Part shown: one piece after another, positions 42,558 through 51,046 of the stretch
Layout: every line of letters starts with the position of its first letter
Position numbering within the stretch: position 1 is the stretch's first letter
Source of the DNA: JAKFYM01 sp964416595
GTDB taxonomy: Bacteria > Bdellovibrionota > UBA1018 > CAIPTA01
Assembly: GCA_964416595.1 (NCBI GenBank)
Contig: CAYQES010000005.1
Coordinates: forward strand, 69,789 to 133,788
Direction of reading: 5' to 3'
DNA: 64,000 bases
The notes under the pieces: generated by a model
Database searches by the model: none
What the model saw: the letters and a program-made list of their open reading frames with translations, nothing else
Told to the model about the DNA's origin: nothing
Translations under genes and position numbers: made by a program

Positions 42558-43369
42558 AAAGTCTCCTGTTTTCCGAGGCCCTTTTTTTCTGCCTCTTTGA
42601 GGATGTTTTTGATTTGCTGAAAAGCAGAAGAAGAAAGACTCGCTTCTTTCATAGGAGGAATTCGCAATTGCCCCTCTTTTGCCCAATGCAACCGTTTGGC
42701 TAGAGGTGGGTGTAGGCTCAACAGATATTTTACTTTAGAAGAACTCGCCGATTCTAACTTTTGCAACACCTGCAAATAGGACATATACACCCGTGGATCA
42801 AAACGAGCCCGGTACAGCAACACCGGCGCCAAACGATCCGCCTCTTCTTCCATGCCTGCCTCTAGCTGAATCGCTCCGCCCTCGCCCAAAAAATTGTTGG
42901 ACCAAGAGCCGCTAAAATCCAAAAGATAATATTGCCCCCGATTGGCGTTTACTTTTCTGCGCCAAAGCACCAGGTGATGATTCAGTTGTTGGTGAGCTAG
43001 CTCATGGGCTAAAGCCGCAGCTAATTGGCCTTCTAACTCCATCACCCGCAGGGCACCGAGAGTGACGTACACAATCCCGCCGGGCAAAGAAAAAATTAAA
43101 ATATCGTTGCTACGTAAAACTCGAAACTCATAGGGCAATGGCGGCATCGCTGGATTGTAGGAAACAATCGATTGCCCTAAGTTATTCACATAACGATTCA
43201 CCAGCTTATGCTTCAATAGGGGAAATTCTTTCTCCACGGCTTCGGCCATGCGGGTGGATAAAAGCTCCACTTCGCTTCGCGTTAGATCGCCACCATCCTG
43301 CTCCAAGGTTTGGTTAGTGCAGGCGGTAAATAGGCAGATAGAGAAGAATATGAAATAAATCCTATGCAT
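42554..43369 (-). CDS. M48-family metalloprotease lipoprotein
   Basis: 271 residues from the ATG at 43369. Lipoprotein signal with a lipobox-like FTAC (Cys16). The zinc motif is HELAHQQLNHH (about 133-143, HExxH), and the region before it (FSLPGGIVYVTLGALRVM) is typical of M48 periplasmic proteases such as LoiP/BepA, which act in outer-membrane protein quality control. The BepA TPR domain is absent. The stop overlaps the GTG of the AmgK-like gene. Any link of the protease to MurNAc recycling is only positional. Confidence 0.85.
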   Translation of the reverse strand: MHRIYFIFFSICLFTACTNQTLEQDGGDLTRSEVELLSTRMAEAVEKEFPLLKHKLVNRYVNNLGQSIVSYNPAMPPLPYEFRVLRSNDILIFSLPGGIVYVTLGALRVMELEGQLAAALAHELAHQQLNHHLVLWRRKVNANRGQYYLLDFSGSWSNNFLGEGGAIQLEAGMEEEADRLAPVLLYRARFDPRVYMSYLQVLQKLESASSSKVKYLLSLHPPLAKRLHWAKEGQLRIPPMKEASLSSSAFQQIKNILKEAEKKGLGKQETL

Positions 43370-43476
43370 GTTCTTCTTCAGTATACATGGGTTGTGATTT
43401 GCTCGCATTTCGACCGCCACGATTTGCCACACGGGCTCTGACATTTTGTTATCTCCTCACAATACAAGAATTGCCA

Positions 43477-43505
43477 TTGTTTTCCTGTTTTCGGGTGTTT
43501 ACACT
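43477..43505 (+). promoter_or_regulatory. Possible sigma70-type promoter for the secreted protein at 43540
   Basis: -35-like TTGTTT (43477-43482), 17-base spacer, -10-like TACACT (43500-43505). It lies 35 bases before the ATG. The matches are partial (3-4 of 6 each), so this is a candidate only. Confidence 0.4.
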
Positions 43506-43539
43506 CTTTTTACGACCGCAACATCCACAAGGAGGATTC

Positions 43540-44118
43540 ATGAAAAAACTCACTCTCTCTCTATTGGCAGGATTCCTGGCACTAGCCGGAACCCAAGTGC
43601 AAGCCCATACTGGCGATGCATTGGCCTTGAACATTGCACTTTCGCAATTGAAAACCGCCCCCATCACTAACGTGATCAACTGGAAAGTGGGCGAATACCA
43701 AGAACTCAAAATCGAGGCCATGGGCATGGAACTTGGCAATATGAAGAAATACGTGGCCAGCGAGCAAGGCAACAATATTTGGCTGAACCAAGATATATCT
43801 GGCGGCATGATCGGCGAGCAAAAAGTGGAAGCCCTCATGGATCGCGCCACCGGCCAAATTTTGGAGATGAAGCAGAACGGTAAAAAAGTAGATGTTCCCA
43901 ATGATCCTATCGAAATCATCGACCAAGAAACCACCACCGTTACTGTTCCTGCTGGAACTTTCGACGTGATTCACATCACGGCCAAAAGCAAAGACATTAA
44001 GAAACTAGAACTCTGGGCTAACCCCCGGGATATCGCCCTGGATGGCGGAGCGAAGATGTTCATCGACTCTGGCATGTTGCCCATGACTCTTCTACTCACC
44101 GGCTTCGGCGGACGCTAG
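43540..44118 (+). CDS. Secreted protein of unknown function, strong RBS
   Basis: 192 residues. AAGGAGG lies 5 bases before the ATG at 43540, so high expression is likely. Signal peptide about 1-22 (LTLSLLAGFLALAGTQVQA). The mature protein has no Cys. Segments such as NWKVGEYQELKIEAMGMELG and VTVPAGTFDVIHITAKSKDI suggest a beta-barrel lipocalin-like or DUF3108-like fold; the family is not certain. It is a single gene with a candidate promoter and its own terminator. Confidence 0.7.
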   Translation: MKKLTLSLLAGFLALAGTQVQAHTGDALALNIALSQLKTAPITNVINWKVGEYQELKIEAMGMELGNMKKYVASEQGNNIWLNQDISGGMIGEQKVEALMDRATGQILEMKQNGKKVDVPNDPIEIIDQETTTVTVPAGTFDVIHITAKSKDIKKLELWANPRDIALDGGAKMFIDSGMLPMTLLLTGFGGR

Positions 44119-44141
44119 TTTTAAAACTAAAGTCTGAAATG

Positions 44142-44173
44142 AAAAGACTGCGCTTAAAAAAGCGCGGTCTTTT
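44142..44173. terminator. Bidirectional terminator between two convergent genes
   Basis: Arms AAAAGACTGCGCTT (44142-44155) and AAGCGCGGTCTTTT (44160-44173) with one mismatch, flanked by A-run and T-run, so it can act on both strands. It ends the secreted-protein gene and the LysM lipoprotein gene. Confidence 0.85.
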
Positions 44174-45184
44174 TTATTGTGCGCCGGTGGAAGCAGGTGC
44201 TGGCACTGCTATGGGAGCGTTCTCTGGCGGAGGCAGCGAAGGCGGTGCAATCGCCGCAGGAGGCGGGCTGACGGCCAAAGGTTTCACTGGGGAAGGCGCA
44301 ANNNNNNNNNNNNNNNNNNNNNNNNNNNNNNNNNNNNNNNNNNNNNNNNNNNNNNNNNNNNNNNNNNNNNNNNNNNNNNNNNNNNNNNNNNNNNNNNNNN
44401 NAGGCGCAATGCTCGAGGGAATGGAGCTTTCCGCCATGCGTTCTTTCCGGCGAGCTTCCGCTTCGGCCATTTCTTTGGCAGTGATGTCGTAGAAAATAGT
44501 GAAGCCCGCGAAAATGCGGTTGGGATTCTTAATTAGGCTTTTGTTGTAATTCTGAAGCTTACGATACTTCATTTTGCGGCCATACACTTCGTCTGCGATA
44601 TTGGCCAAAGTGTCACCATGTTTAATGGTGTAGGAGTGCCCCAACTCTTCTTGTTGGAAAGGTTGTAGTGGTGGCTCGTAGCTAAGCTGCATGCCCACTT
44701 TCAACTGATTGGCTTTTTTGATGGTGTTCCGGTTCCAGTCATGGAGATCTTTCCAGCGGTCCACGTCGCCATAGAGATTAAAGGCGATTTTCATGAGTGT
44801 ATCGCCCGCTTTCACAGAATAGGTTTCCGTGCCTCCAGTAGTCGCAGCGCCACCATCGGTGGTTTCATCCGTAACGGCTAAGGATTCGCTATTGCCGGCG
44901 GCGGTTTCATCCGTTGTGAGATCCGCAAAAGGATCGGCTTCTGTGACAGCCTCGGGAGTAGGTTCTGTAGTGGCTTCCGCACTCTCAGTATCTCCACCTT
45001 CTGTTTCAGCCGCTTGCTCTTCTTGGGCCAACATATCTTCGGGAATGCTACCCACAGCATCAGCGTCAGATTCCGCGCTGCCCATTTCCATGGCGGAACC
45101 GTCTCCGCTTTTCTGGGAAGAAGAGCAGCCATGCGCACAAATCAAAAGTATTAAAATAAATGAAAGACTATAACCTGAACGCAT
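44174..45184 (-). CDS. LysM-domain lipoprotein with Pro/Ala-rich C terminus (contains 100-N gap)
   Basis: About 336 residues counting 100 N. The ATG at 45184 has GGAGGAG upstream; a longer frame to 45256 is unlikely. Lipobox-like AHGC at about 18. An acidic, low-complexity region (about 25-125) rich in Glu, Thr and Ala is followed by two LysM domains, YSVKAGDTLMKIAFNLYGDV and YTIKHGDTLANIADEVYGRK, which bind peptidoglycan. A Pro/Ala-rich tail holds the gap. The tail on both sides of the gap is in one frame. Probable outer-membrane lipoprotein that attaches to the cell wall. Confidence 0.8.
   Translation of the reverse strand: MRSGYSLSFILILLICAHGCSSSQKSGDGSAMEMGSAESDADAVGSIPEDMLAQEEQAAETEGGDTESAEATTEPTPEAVTEADPFADLTTDETAAGNSESLAVTDETTDGGAATTGGTETYSVKAGDTLMKIAFNLYGDVDRWKDLHDWNRNTIKKANQLKVGMQLSYEPPLQPFQQEELGHSYTIKHGDTLANIADEVYGRKMKYRKLQNYNKSLIKNPNRIFAGFTIFYDITAKEMAEAEARRKERMAESSIPSSIAPXXXXXXXXXXXXXXXXXXXXXXXXXXXXXXXXXXAPSPVKPLAVSPPPAAIAPPSLPPPENAPIAVPAPASTGAQ
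44302..44401. other. Assembly gap, 100 N
   Basis: A round 100 N, likely a placeholder of unknown size. The flanks end and begin with the same 8 bases, AGGCGCAA, so a tandem repeat coding for Pro/Ala residues probably collapsed here. Confidence 0.98.
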
Positions 45185-45281
45185 CCTGCATCTCCTCCGT
45201 GAGCGCATCGTGAACTGCTGTCTATCTATGATAATGGAAAAAACCGGGGACCACAAAATTATGCAGTGGTCCGAGCGGAGC

Positions 45282-45950
45282 TTACCTGCTTCCGGTTTTT
45301 CGGGCGGTAGTTAAGGGCAAAAAGAGCTCTTGCTGGTCGATTTTATCCAAAATACGACGAGCAATATGGTCAAAATCTTCGGGCCGGGCCACAAAATCTA
45401 GCTCGTCAGAATCGATCACCAACAAGGGGCCATCTTGGTAGCGGCCAATCCACTCTTCATAATAGCGATTCAAACACTCCAAATATTCCCGGGGAATTTT
45501 TTGTTCAAAATCCCTTCCCCGTTGTTTGATCTGATCCACCAAACGCGGAATGGACTTACGCAAATAAATCATCAAATCGGGCGGTGGCAAATGTTGGATC
45601 ATTTCTAAATAGAGATCCCGATAGTTTTGATAATCCCGTTGCTCCATCTTTCCGCTTTCAAAAAGATTGCGGGCGAAAATATGGCAGTCTTCGTAAATGG
45701 AACGATCTTGGATCGCGCTGCCATGGGAAAAACTCACGCTCTTGTGCACTTTATAGCGGTGATTCAAGAAATAGATTTGCAGCGGAAAACTCCAGCGGCC
45801 CATATCATCATAAAAATCTTTTAAGTATGGATTGTCGCTCACGGATTCAAAGTGCGGCTTCCAGCCGTAATGATCCGCCAACATACGCGTGAGCGTTGTT
45901 TTCCCCGTGCCGATATTGCCAGCAATGGTTATGAAAAGTTTTCCAGCCAT
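45282..45950 (-). CDS. Deoxynucleoside kinase (dNK/dGK family)
   Basis: 222 residues. P-loop IAGNIGTGKTTLTRML (about 9-24), DRSIYEDCHIFA (the D-R-S catalytic region), and the lid RGRDFEQKIPREYLECLNRYY. These kinases phosphorylate deoxynucleosides to dNMP in salvage. Base specificity (dA/dG or dT/dC) cannot be set. Salvage of prey or environmental DNA would suit a predatory lineage, but that is speculation. It stands between the LysM lipoprotein and TPR genes. Confidence 0.9.
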   Translation of the reverse strand: MAGKLFITIAGNIGTGKTTLTRMLADHYGWKPHFESVSDNPYLKDFYDDMGRWSFPLQIYFLNHRYKVHKSVSFSHGSAIQDRSIYEDCHIFARNLFESGKMEQRDYQNYRDLYLEMIQHLPPPDLMIYLRKSIPRLVDQIKQRGRDFEQKIPREYLECLNRYYEEWIGRYQDGPLLVIDSDELDFVARPEDFDHIARRILDKIDQQELFLPLTTARKTGSR

Positions 45951-46014
45951 TTTCCCCTACCTCCTCAAATTCCTATCGGGCTGTAGAAGGCTGGTCAAGC
46001 CAAATAGACTTACA

Positions 46015-46968
46015 TCATTCTAAGGATCGGTTGACGCGCTCCAAAATCGCTTCTGCTTCGGCTCTGGCATTTTGCAATTTGCGCAGCAAGTCTGGGCTAA
46101 GTTCTGGTTTTTGCGCTTGCGCTTGGCGTTGGCTGCGCTTCAAGAACGTCATCAAGTATTTACGGGCGTTCCAGCCGCCATCAGGCTCCAAGGAATAAAA
46201 TTTTCCTAACCAATAGGGTAAATAATTCCAAGAAGGCTGGCGTTCATAATTTTTTTGCAGAAAGTCGATCGCTTCTTTATTGCGTTTTAAAGCCGAAAGA
46301 GCCTGGGCTTGCAATCCCCAAACGCGCTCATTGGGGGCTTCAGCCATGAGGGGTTTCAGCAATTGCATGGTGCGTTCAGGATTTTGCCCTAAGGTGGCCT
46401 CTGCTAAATCCACGCGAATTTCCCGCTTGCCTTCATTGAATGAAAATGCCCGCTCTAAAACCGATAGGGCCTCTTTGGGTCGATCCTCGGCGTTCAAAGC
46501 CCGCGCATACGCGGCCAACACCAATAAATTATCCGGCTCAGTTTTTAAGGCTCGTTCCAAAGCCTCCACAGCGCTACTAGATCGATCTAAACTAAGATAG
46601 TTTAATCCAGTTTGATACTGCTGGAAAGTTTCGTTGGTGTAAAAAATATCCGAAAGGCTTTCGCGCTCCCGCACTACTTTTTCTCTTTCTTCTTTCGTGC
46701 GCGTAAAAGCTAAGGCCGCGGAAAGTTTATCGAGACCATCTTTACGCCGCCCCAGCATCACAGAGGCCCGGGCCCACTCAATATAAGAGGCCACGTAGGC
46801 TGGGTTCAAATCGATGGCCGACTGAAATTTTTCCAAAGCGTCTTGCCACTTTTTTCGGGCGGCCAATTCCACACCGCGGGAATAATTTTGGTACGCCAAA
46901 GAACTTTTGGGGCTAGCCTCCGCCGCCACGGCCGCCGCCATCAATAGCCAGCAGAATAATATTTTCAC
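46015..46968 (-). CDS. Periplasmic TPR-repeat protein
   Basis: 317 residues from the GTG at 46968 (GGAAG upstream), which overlaps the PLP-enzyme stop as GTGA; the longer frame to 47316 is a shadow. Signal peptide about 1-18 (LLMAAAVAAEAS). TPR repeats recur, for example YQNYSRGVELAARKKWQDAL, YQTGLNYLSLDRSSSAVEAL and AYARALNAEDRPKEALSVLE. Probable scaffold or adaptor in the periplasm; partners unknown. Confidence 0.75.
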   Translation of the reverse strand: MKILFCWLLMAAAVAAEASPKSSLAYQNYSRGVELAARKKWQDALEKFQSAIDLNPAYVASYIEWARASVMLGRRKDGLDKLSAALAFTRTKEEREKVVRERESLSDIFYTNETFQQYQTGLNYLSLDRSSSAVEALERALKTEPDNLLVLAAYARALNAEDRPKEALSVLERAFSFNEGKREIRVDLAEATLGQNPERTMQLLKPLMAEAPNERVWGLQAQALSALKRNKEAIDFLQKNYERQPSWNYLPYWLGKFYSLEPDGGWNARKYLMTFLKRSQRQAQAQKPELSPDLLRKLQNARAEAEAILERVNRSLE

Positions 46969-47972
46969 GCTAAAACTTCCTTCCACTCTTCTTCCACTTT
47001 GAAACAACCAAAACCACCACCCGTGTGCAGAAAGAGCACCCGTTGGCCAAAAAAGCCGGGCTGAGCTTTTTGTGTTTGGTAGAGGCCATACAAAGCCTTG
47101 CCCGTATAAACTGGATCTACCAAAATCCCTTCGAGGCGGGCAACTTTGGTCAAGAACTCTAACTCCTCCCGAGTGCTGAGCGCATATCCTCGCCCCAAAA
47201 AGCCCTCTAGGATTTCGATATCTTCCCGAAAAAAAGAAACGGGCAAACGCTGCTGTTGGATGGCGGCCCAAAGAGAATCTTTCACCAAACGAAAACTTTC
47301 TTTTCCGTTGTAACAAACATTCACACCCACAATCCGCGTTTGGCTGGATTTTTTCTCTTTATCTGCCAAAATTTTCCCCAAAACGAGGCCCGCCTGGGTG
47401 CCACCGCTGCCATGGGCAGTAATGATCGAATCAAAGGCTTCGTCTGTTTGGTTTTCTATTTCCTGGAACGCGGCCGCATAGCCAAAACAGCCCAGGCCGT
47501 TGGATCCCCCTTCGGGGATAAAATAGGATTTTCCGCCCTGTGATTGGATCTGCGAATCTATCAATATCCGCAACTCTCCCATGCCCTCATAATATTGCTC
47601 AGGACTCAAAAAAAAGATTTCCGCACCAAATAATTTATCCAACAGAAAATTGCTCTGAAATTTTTGTGGCTCTTCCCCGCGCAACAACAACACGCAACGC
47701 AAGCCCAGTTTCGCAGCCAAAGCGGCCGTGGCTCGGCAATGATTCGATTGCACTCCCCCACAGGTAATGAGGCAGGTAGCGCCTTTGGCCAATGCTTCTT
47801 GCACCAAAAATTCCAATTTTCGTATTTTATTGCCGCTGCACTCGAAACCGGTTTGGTCGTCCCGCTTGATCCACAGATCCAACCCCAACTCTTCCGATAG
47901 CCGATCTAACCGCTGTAGTGGTGTGGGTAGGCGCGCCCAACTACCTCGGGGTGGAAACGAAATAGTGCTCAC
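46965..47972 (-). CDS. PLP-dependent D-cysteine desulfhydrase / ACC deaminase family
   Basis: 335 residues of fold-type II PLP enzyme. The PLP-lysine region is CSGNKIRKLEFLVQEA (about 45-60), followed by ITCGGVQSNHCRATAALA, the phosphate-binding AHGSGGTQAGLVLG and C-terminal LFLHTGGGFG. Enzymes of this family act on D-cysteine or 1-aminocyclopropane-1-carboxylate; the exact substrate cannot be set here. Its stop overlaps the TPR gene start. No sulphur or ethylene genes are nearby. Confidence 0.85.
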   Translation of the reverse strand: MSTISFPPRGSWARLPTPLQRLDRLSEELGLDLWIKRDDQTGFECSGNKIRKLEFLVQEALAKGATCLITCGGVQSNHCRATAALAAKLGLRCVLLLRGEEPQKFQSNFLLDKLFGAEIFFLSPEQYYEGMGELRILIDSQIQSQGGKSYFIPEGGSNGLGCFGYAAAFQEIENQTDEAFDSIITAHGSGGTQAGLVLGKILADKEKKSSQTRIVGVNVCYNGKESFRLVKDSLWAAIQQQRLPVSFFREDIEILEGFLGRGYALSTREELEFLTKVARLEGILVDPVYTGKALYGLYQTQKAQPGFFGQRVLFLHTGGGFGCFKVEEEWKEVLA

Positions 47973-48021
47973 AAACTCTCCCGTTTGACTTCAACTCCCC
48001 GCCACACTATCGTTAGAAAGA

Positions 48022-49014
48022 ATGATCCACAAGAGTCACCTTTGTTTGTTCTTTTTTCTCCTTTTTTGCAGCTCTCTGGCCTTGGCCGAAAAACGCAACA
48101 TTCTGATTCTTGATAGCAGCACTTCTGGCCGCTTAGTTCGCTTAAATGTGGGCGCCTTGGCGGGTTTGCGGTTGCGGGATCCCGTGCTCTTTAGCGAAGG
48201 GGATAAAAAAATCGCTGCGGGCCGAGTGATCCGTGTGGACGAAGGTTCTGCGATTGTGGCCGTGTTGGAAAAATATGGTCAGGAAATGCCCCTCTTAGAC
48301 CGGGGCTACGACATCCTCTATGGCGAGCCCTTTGATGAAGCCGATCATTTGCCAGATTACGTGGCGGATCGTGAACAAGAAACCGACAACCCCGCCAATG
48401 AACGCTTTCTCGAGAAAGACTCCCAAGAGCTCTCTCCCGAATTAGACGACGACAATTACACGCCGGAAGTCACCCTGCGCCCAAAATTGCCGGAACCCCG
48501 CACCTATACCCCTCACAATATCACTGTGGGTGTAGAGTTTTTTCGCAACCATAATTTATCCACACCAGAAAACCCCGAGATTGATCCAACTAAAACCGCC
48601 TACACTTTCTACCAAGGCTATACAGTGCGCTACGCTTTCACTTTCATGACCCACTATTGGCTCAGGGTGCGCACTCCTGCACTCCTCAGTGCGGAAGCTT
48701 CTTTTGGCGTATACAACATTAACCATAAGTTTTCGACCGCTCAGGGAAGGGCCACAGAAATTCGCGTAATGCCGCTTGGATTCCATCTACGTTATCTCTT
48801 AGAAGTGAATAAACTTTTACGCCTCTATCCTTATGCGGGTTTCCAATACAATATGGTGAGCGCCACCAATGGTAGGGCGGGAAATTTAAGTGGACTCACA
48901 GGCAGCCGCCTATCTGGTGGCGCTGGCGCGCAATTAGTGATGAGCACTTCCGTAGATACACGCTTAGAAGGCGGCAGTAACGGAATAATGGCTGGCTTGG
49001 TGGTGAAATTTTGA
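48022..49014 (+). CDS. Probable outer-membrane beta-barrel protein, unknown
   Basis: 330 residues: signal peptide (about 1-22, SSLALA), an N-terminal domain rich in beta strands (RNILILDSSTSGRLVRLNVG), an acidic linker (about 110-150) and a C-terminal part with alternating strands ending in Phe (LVVKF), as in barrel proteins targeted by BAM. Barrel identity is inferred from this and from strands such as GVEFFRNHNL, YRQGYTVRYA-type and LGFHLRYLLEVNKL. The stop overlaps the next small lipoprotein gene. Confidence 0.65.
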   Translation: MIHKSHLCLFFFLLFCSSLALAEKRNILILDSSTSGRLVRLNVGALAGLRLRDPVLFSEGDKKIAAGRVIRVDEGSAIVAVLEKYGQEMPLLDRGYDILYGEPFDEADHLPDYVADREQETDNPANERFLEKDSQELSPELDDDNYTPEVTLRPKLPEPRTYTPHNITVGVEFFRNHNLSTPENPEIDPTKTAYTFYQGYTVRYAFTFMTHYWLRVRTPALLSAEASFGVYNINHKFSTAQGRATEIRVMPLGFHLRYLLEVNKLLRLYPYAGFQYNMVSATNGRAGNLSGLTGSRLSGGAGAQLVMSTSVDTRLEGGSNGIMAGLVVKF

Positions 49015-49187
49015 AAAAATTTGCTTGGGCTGCTTTAATTTTATGCATCGTTTCCGGCTGCGGAGTGAAAAAACCTCCCATCGCCCCACAAAGAATCCCG
49101 GAACCACCACTACCCTTGCATTTGGATTGCTCTCCCAACGATGAGACCTGCGATCTCACGGATGAAAATTATAAACCACGTCGCTAA
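49011..49187 (+). CDS. 58-residue LptM-like lipoprotein with TTG start
   Basis: The gene starts at a TTG at 49011 whose last two bases form part of the upstream stop (TTGA). The protein has a lipobox VSGC (Cys17) followed by GVKKPPIAPQRIPEPPLP, and four Cys in all (a CSPNDETC pair near 40-47). Small Pro-rich lipoproteins beginning CGxKxP resemble LptM (YifL), which helps LptD oxidation in E. coli; the resemblance is limited. No RBS is visible ahead of the TTG beyond the coding context, so coupling to the upstream gene is assumed. A 58-residue ORF with a coherent signal is unlikely by chance. Confidence 0.6.
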   Translation: MKKFAWAALILCIVSGCGVKKPPIAPQRIPEPPLPLHLDCSPNDETCDLTDENYKPRR

Positions 49188-49256
49188 TTTGCTGCTTCGC
49201 GCCCATCGCTCGCTTGTGCTACAGATAGTTCTTCCTTAAGACAACTGGAGCAGTGC

Positions 49257-50027
49257 ATGAAAATTTTTGTCTGCCTAAAGCAGGTGCCCGATACGGAAAC
49301 CAAAATCAAAATCGCCGCCGATGGAAAGTCTATTGATACGGCGGGTGTGAAATGGATTCTTTGCCCTTACGATGAATTTGCCGTGGAAGAAGCGATTCGC
49401 TTCAAGGAAAAAAATTCCGGCGCTTCCGTGATTGCTCTCACCGCTGGCCCTGATCGCGCCGTGGAGGCGCTGCGCACCGCCCTCGCCATGGGTTGCGACG
49501 AAGCCATTCATGTGGCCACTCCTGAATCTGCGGATTCTTTTCTCAACGCGAAAGCCCTCGCCCGCGCCATTGAAAAGAGTGGCCCCGCCCACCTTATTTT
49601 CACCGGAAAACAGGCGATCGACGACGACGCCGCCCAAGTGCACCAAGCCATGGCGGAATTTTTGAACTTGCCCGCAGTAACAGTGGTGTTACGCGCCCAG
49701 TACGGCGCCACCGTGCAAATCGAACGGGAAATCGAAGGCGGAACCATTGAAAAATATGATGTGCCCACTCCTTGCGTGATCGCTGCCCAAAAAGGCATGA
49801 ATGAGCCCCGTTACGCTTCATTGCCCAACATCATGAAGGCTAAGAAAAAAGAAGTGAAAAAATTCAGCCTCGGCGATCTCGATCTTTCCGATTCCCAAGC
49901 AAAAATCACGTACAGCCAAATGAGTTTGCCGCCGGAGCGCAGCGCTTGCAAAATGATCCAGGGCGAACCGGCTGTGGCCGCCAAAGAATTGGTGCGGGTA
50001 CTACATGAAGAAGCAAAAGTAATTTGA
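49257..50027 (+). CDS. etfB: Electron transfer flavoprotein beta subunit
   Basis: 256 residues, normal for the family. IFVCLKQVPDTETKIKI at the N terminus, CPYDEFAVEEAIRFKE and the segment LIFTGKQAIDDDAAQVHQAM that shapes the AMP site. With EtfA it accepts electrons from acyl-CoA dehydrogenases. RBS CTGGAG precedes the ATG. It is separated by 10 bases from etfA. The AMP/FAD motifs are those of the non-bifurcating kind as far as can be judged. Confidence 0.95.
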   Translation: MKIFVCLKQVPDTETKIKIAADGKSIDTAGVKWILCPYDEFAVEEAIRFKEKNSGASVIALTAGPDRAVEALRTALAMGCDEAIHVATPESADSFLNAKALARAIEKSGPAHLIFTGKQAIDDDAAQVHQAMAEFLNLPAVTVVLRAQYGATVQIEREIEGGTIEKYDVPTPCVIAAQKGMNEPRYASLPNIMKAKKKEVKKFSLGDLDLSDSQAKITYSQMSLPPERSACKMIQGEPAVAAKELVRVLHEEAKVI

Positions 50028-50037
50028 GGAGATGCCC

Positions 50038-51006
50038 ATGAAAGTTTTGGTTTATTGCGAACATGCCAATGGAAAAGTAAAAAAAGGTTCCCTAGAATTA
50101 CTAGCCAATGCTGCAGCCTGGGGCGTTGAAACCCACGCTCTGCTGATAGGCGCGCCAGGCAATCTGGAAGCGCTCACGGCAGAACTCAATCGTTTCGCGC
50201 CCCATACTATTCATCTAGCTGAACATGGAACACTCGCACATTACTCCCCGGAAGGTTTCGCCAAGGTGGCCGCAGATGCCGCAAAAACCGTGGGTGCCGG
50301 AGCTTTGTTGGCTTCCGTTTCCGCGCAAACGAAAGATTTCTTGCCCAGAGTTGCCGTAAAACTAGAAACAGGCATGGCCTCCGATTGCACGGAAGTTTCT
50401 TTGGCTGGAGATAAATTAGCGGCCAAACGCCCCATGTATTCTGGCAAAGTTCTAGCTACCGTGGCTTTTAACGGCGCGATCCAAGTGATCAGCGTGCGCC
50501 CTAATGCTTTGGGCATGAAAGCGGAAAAACCGGGAACCGCTGTCGTAAATAAAATGGCTGCAGATCCAGGAACGGTAAGAACCCAGGTGAAAGAAGTGGT
50601 AACTAAAGCAGGGGCTGGAGCCAAAGTTGATCTTACGGAAGCCAATCGCATCGTATCCGGTGGCCGCTCCTTAAAAAATGCGGAAAATTTCAAAATCCTA
50701 GAAGATCTAGCTGCGGTTATCGGCGCCACCGTGGGAGCTAGCCGTGCCGCTGTAGATGCCGGTTACCGGCCACACTCTGACCAAGTTGGTCAGACAGGGA
50801 AAACCGTGTCGCCTTCCCTTTACATGGCTTTCGGAATTAGCGGTGCCATCCAACACTTGGCCGGCATGCGTACCTCAAAAGTGATTGTGGCGGTAAATAG
50901 CGACGCTAACGCGCCCATTTTCCAAAAAGCGGACTATGGCGTGGTAGGTGATCTTTTCCAAATTGTTCCGGCTCTCACGGAAGAATTTAAAAAAGTTGTC
51001 CACTAA
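50038..51006 (+). CDS. etfA: Electron transfer flavoprotein alpha subunit
   Basis: 322 residues. The ATG at 50038 has GAGGAG six bases upstream; an ATG at 50032 abuts that RBS and is less likely. The C-terminal FAD domain carries RIVSGGRSLKNAENF, GASRAAVDAGYRPHSDQVGQTGKT, ISGAIQHLAGM and VIVAVNSDANAPIF, all hallmarks of EtfA. Partner of etfB; the membrane FeS oxidoreductase gene follows after 40 bases. Confidence 0.96.
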   Translation: MKVLVYCEHANGKVKKGSLELLANAAAWGVETHALLIGAPGNLEALTAELNRFAPHTIHLAEHGTLAHYSPEGFAKVAADAAKTVGAGALLASVSAQTKDFLPRVAVKLETGMASDCTEVSLAGDKLAAKRPMYSGKVLATVAFNGAIQVISVRPNALGMKAEKPGTAVVNKMAADPGTVRTQVKEVVTKAGAGAKVDLTEANRIVSGGRSLKNAENFKILEDLAAVIGATVGASRAAVDAGYRPHSDQVGQTGKTVSPSLYMAFGISGAIQHLAGMRTSKVIVAVNSDANAPIFQKADYGVVGDLFQIVPALTEEFKKVVH

Positions 51007-51046
51007 ACCCTCTCCCCTGAACTAAAATCAGAGAATGGGGGAATCC

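Noticed and set aside
44139..44536. Plus-strand Gly/Ala-rich reading frames over the LysM gene
   Set aside because: They are the reverse complement of the Pro/Ala-rich tail and span the N gap.
46969..47316. N-terminal extension of the TPR protein
   Set aside because: It lies within the PLP-enzyme gene; the GTG at 46968 follows an RBS and gives a signal peptide.
49188..49256. Promoter for etfB (TTGTGC/TAAGAC, 17-base spacing)
   Set aside because: Only 3 of 6 matches in each hexamer, no better than chance in this length.
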